This document shows, piece after piece, positions 5,672 to 6,163 of a stretch of 6,163 nucleotides of DNA. Source of the DNA: Candidatus Acidiferrales bacterium (GTDB taxonomy: Bacteria > Acidobacteriota > Terriglobia > Acidoferrales > UBA7541); the NCBI GenBank assembly GCA_030043155.1, contig JASHYE010000019.1, positions 1-6,163 on the forward strand, given 5' to 3'. A model generated the notes under the pieces. That model was not told where the DNA came from, did not search any database, and saw nothing but the letters and a program-made list of their open reading frames with translations. Positions within the stretch are counted from its first letter, which is position 1, and every line of letters starts with the position of its first letter. The position numbers and the translations under genes are program-made.

Positions 5672-6163
5672 CTATCCTCGATAAAACGCGTAAATATTTC
5701 CTGCTATCACCGCAACGAGCATCGCTACCACTGCGGCGCGCTCGATCCAGCGGTGGATCGCTCGCTTGCGGCTCCCAAGCGGCGTGATCATATTCGGAAT
5801 GCCCACAAGAACTCTCGCGGTAACGACCCCTTCGAGATCGCTTTCCTTGCGAATCCGCACATCGGCGAATTCGATAAGCGCAGTTACCATGAGACCAATC
5901 AATATGCCCGTACCAAGTCCTCCTAGGCTTATGAGTAGGTGATTCGGGGCCGCCGGCGTGAGCGGGAAGCTGGCGGCATTCGCTATTGCATACAGGTTCG
6001 GCTGAATCGGCAGGTCCGAAGCAAGTTCAGAATCCTGCTGTTTTTGGAGCAGCGCGTCATAGTTTCTGCTCGATTCATCATATCCCCGCATAATGCCGCT
6101 CAATTCCTGCTCGACGCGGGGTGTGGCATTCAAACGAGCTTGAACCTTGTCGATTTCTTTCTT
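5672..6163 (-). CDS. Wzz/GNVR-type polysaccharide chain-length determinant, C-terminal part (5' truncated by window edge)
   Basis: Inner-membrane protein that controls polymer length and links polymerisation to export, usually with a partner tyrosine kinase. The frame is open to the window edge, so 163 residues are visible and the true start lies outside; the TTG at 6133 is an internal Leu codon. Visible residues 1-55 look like the end of a long periplasmic coiled coil rich in charged residues and Gln, including a YDALLQKQQDSELASDL stretch typical of the GNVR region. A Pro-rich SFPLTPAAPN segment (about 65-73) follows, the usual lead-in to the C-terminal membrane helix of Wzz proteins, then a Gly-rich helix (about 75-97). 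A cytoplasmic stretch (about 98-140) and a second hydrophobic helix (about 142-161) end the protein. The extra terminal helix fits the chain-length family of exosortase A loci as I remember it. No fused kinase domain is present; the kinase is a separate gene two positions downstream. TAG stop at 5672-5674, 5 nt before the ATPase start. Confidence 0.88.
   Translation of the reverse strand, partial: KKEIDKVQARLNATPRVEQELSGIMRGYDESSRNYDALLQKQQDSELASDLPIQPNLYAIANAASFPLTPAAPNHLLISLGGLGTGILIGLMVTALIEFADVRIRKESDLEGVVTARVLVGIPNMITPLGSRKRAIHRWIERAAVVAMLVAVIAGNIYAFYRG

Larger units (their letters stand above)
1..6163 (-). other. Exopolysaccharide assembly operon (single transcription unit, incomplete at both ends)
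   Basis: All seven genes lie on the minus strand. In transcription order the junctions are: 5-nt gap (chain length to ATPase), 4-nt ATGA overlap, 4-nt TTGA overlap, 4-nt ATGA overlap, 3-nt gap and 3-nt gap. No junction leaves room for a promoter or terminator, so translational coupling is likely throughout. The set combines precursor synthesis, initiation, extension, modification and length control of one polymer. The operon start, flippase, polymerase and any exosortase would be outside the window. Confidence 0.85.

Noticed and set aside
5142..5684. A 180-codon open frame on the plus strand opposite the ATPase.
   Set aside because: It is antisense to the Walker A/B-containing ATPase, and its translation shows no family features. 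It is a coding shadow.

Overview
The window is one unbroken minus-strand run of seven genes for building and exporting an exopolysaccharide. It is cut at both ends: the right edge falls inside the first gene and the left edge inside the last. There is no non-coding stretch worth the name. Neighbouring genes either overlap by 4 nt or are separated by 3-5 nt, so this is almost certainly one polycistronic transcript. Its promoter lies beyond the right edge, and no terminator is visible.

In transcription order (right to left) the genes are: (1) the C-terminal part of a Wzz-type chain-length determinant; (2) an ExeA-like AAA ATPase; (3) a CpsD/CapB-type bacterial tyrosine kinase; (4) a polyprenyl-phosphate sugar-1-phosphate transferase of the EpsB type; (5) a membrane-anchored family 2 glycosyltransferase; (6) a NodB-fold polysaccharide deacetylase with a DUF3473-like tail; (7) the N-terminal 90 codons of a DegT/DnrJ/EryC1/StrS sugar aminotransferase, which I read directly from bases 1-272.

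The likely division of labour is as follows. The aminotransferase makes an amino sugar nucleotide. The sugar-phosphate transferase loads the first sugar onto undecaprenyl phosphate, and the GT2 enzyme extends the repeat unit. The deacetylase trims N- or O-acetyl groups. The chain-length protein, the tyrosine kinase and the ATPase control polymerisation and export. Flippase, polymerase, outer-membrane exporter and exosortase are not in the window. The combination of ExeA-like ATPase, Wzz, tyrosine kinase, EpsB-type transferase and DUF3473 deacetylase matches the gene set that accompanies exosortase A (XrtA/PEP-CTERM) loci.

The host is a Gram-negative bacterium of moderate-to-high GC content. 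From memory, the wording of the ATPase and sugar-transferase N-termini looks like Acidobacteriota, but this is an impression and not a search result.

Most of the window is a conventional EPS operon. The feature its genes do not explain is a dense cluster of inverted repeats (about 4777-4859) inside the 3' end of the ATPase gene, about 75 nt before the kinase start. It includes two mutually exclusive 8-bp stems, a 9-bp stem and a 10-bp palindrome. Other points of note are altered nucleotide-binding motifs in the tyrosine kinase, a TTG start with a TTGA overlap and a strong ribosome binding site, and two gene junctions where consecutive genes share a frame and are separated by only a stop plus one codon.
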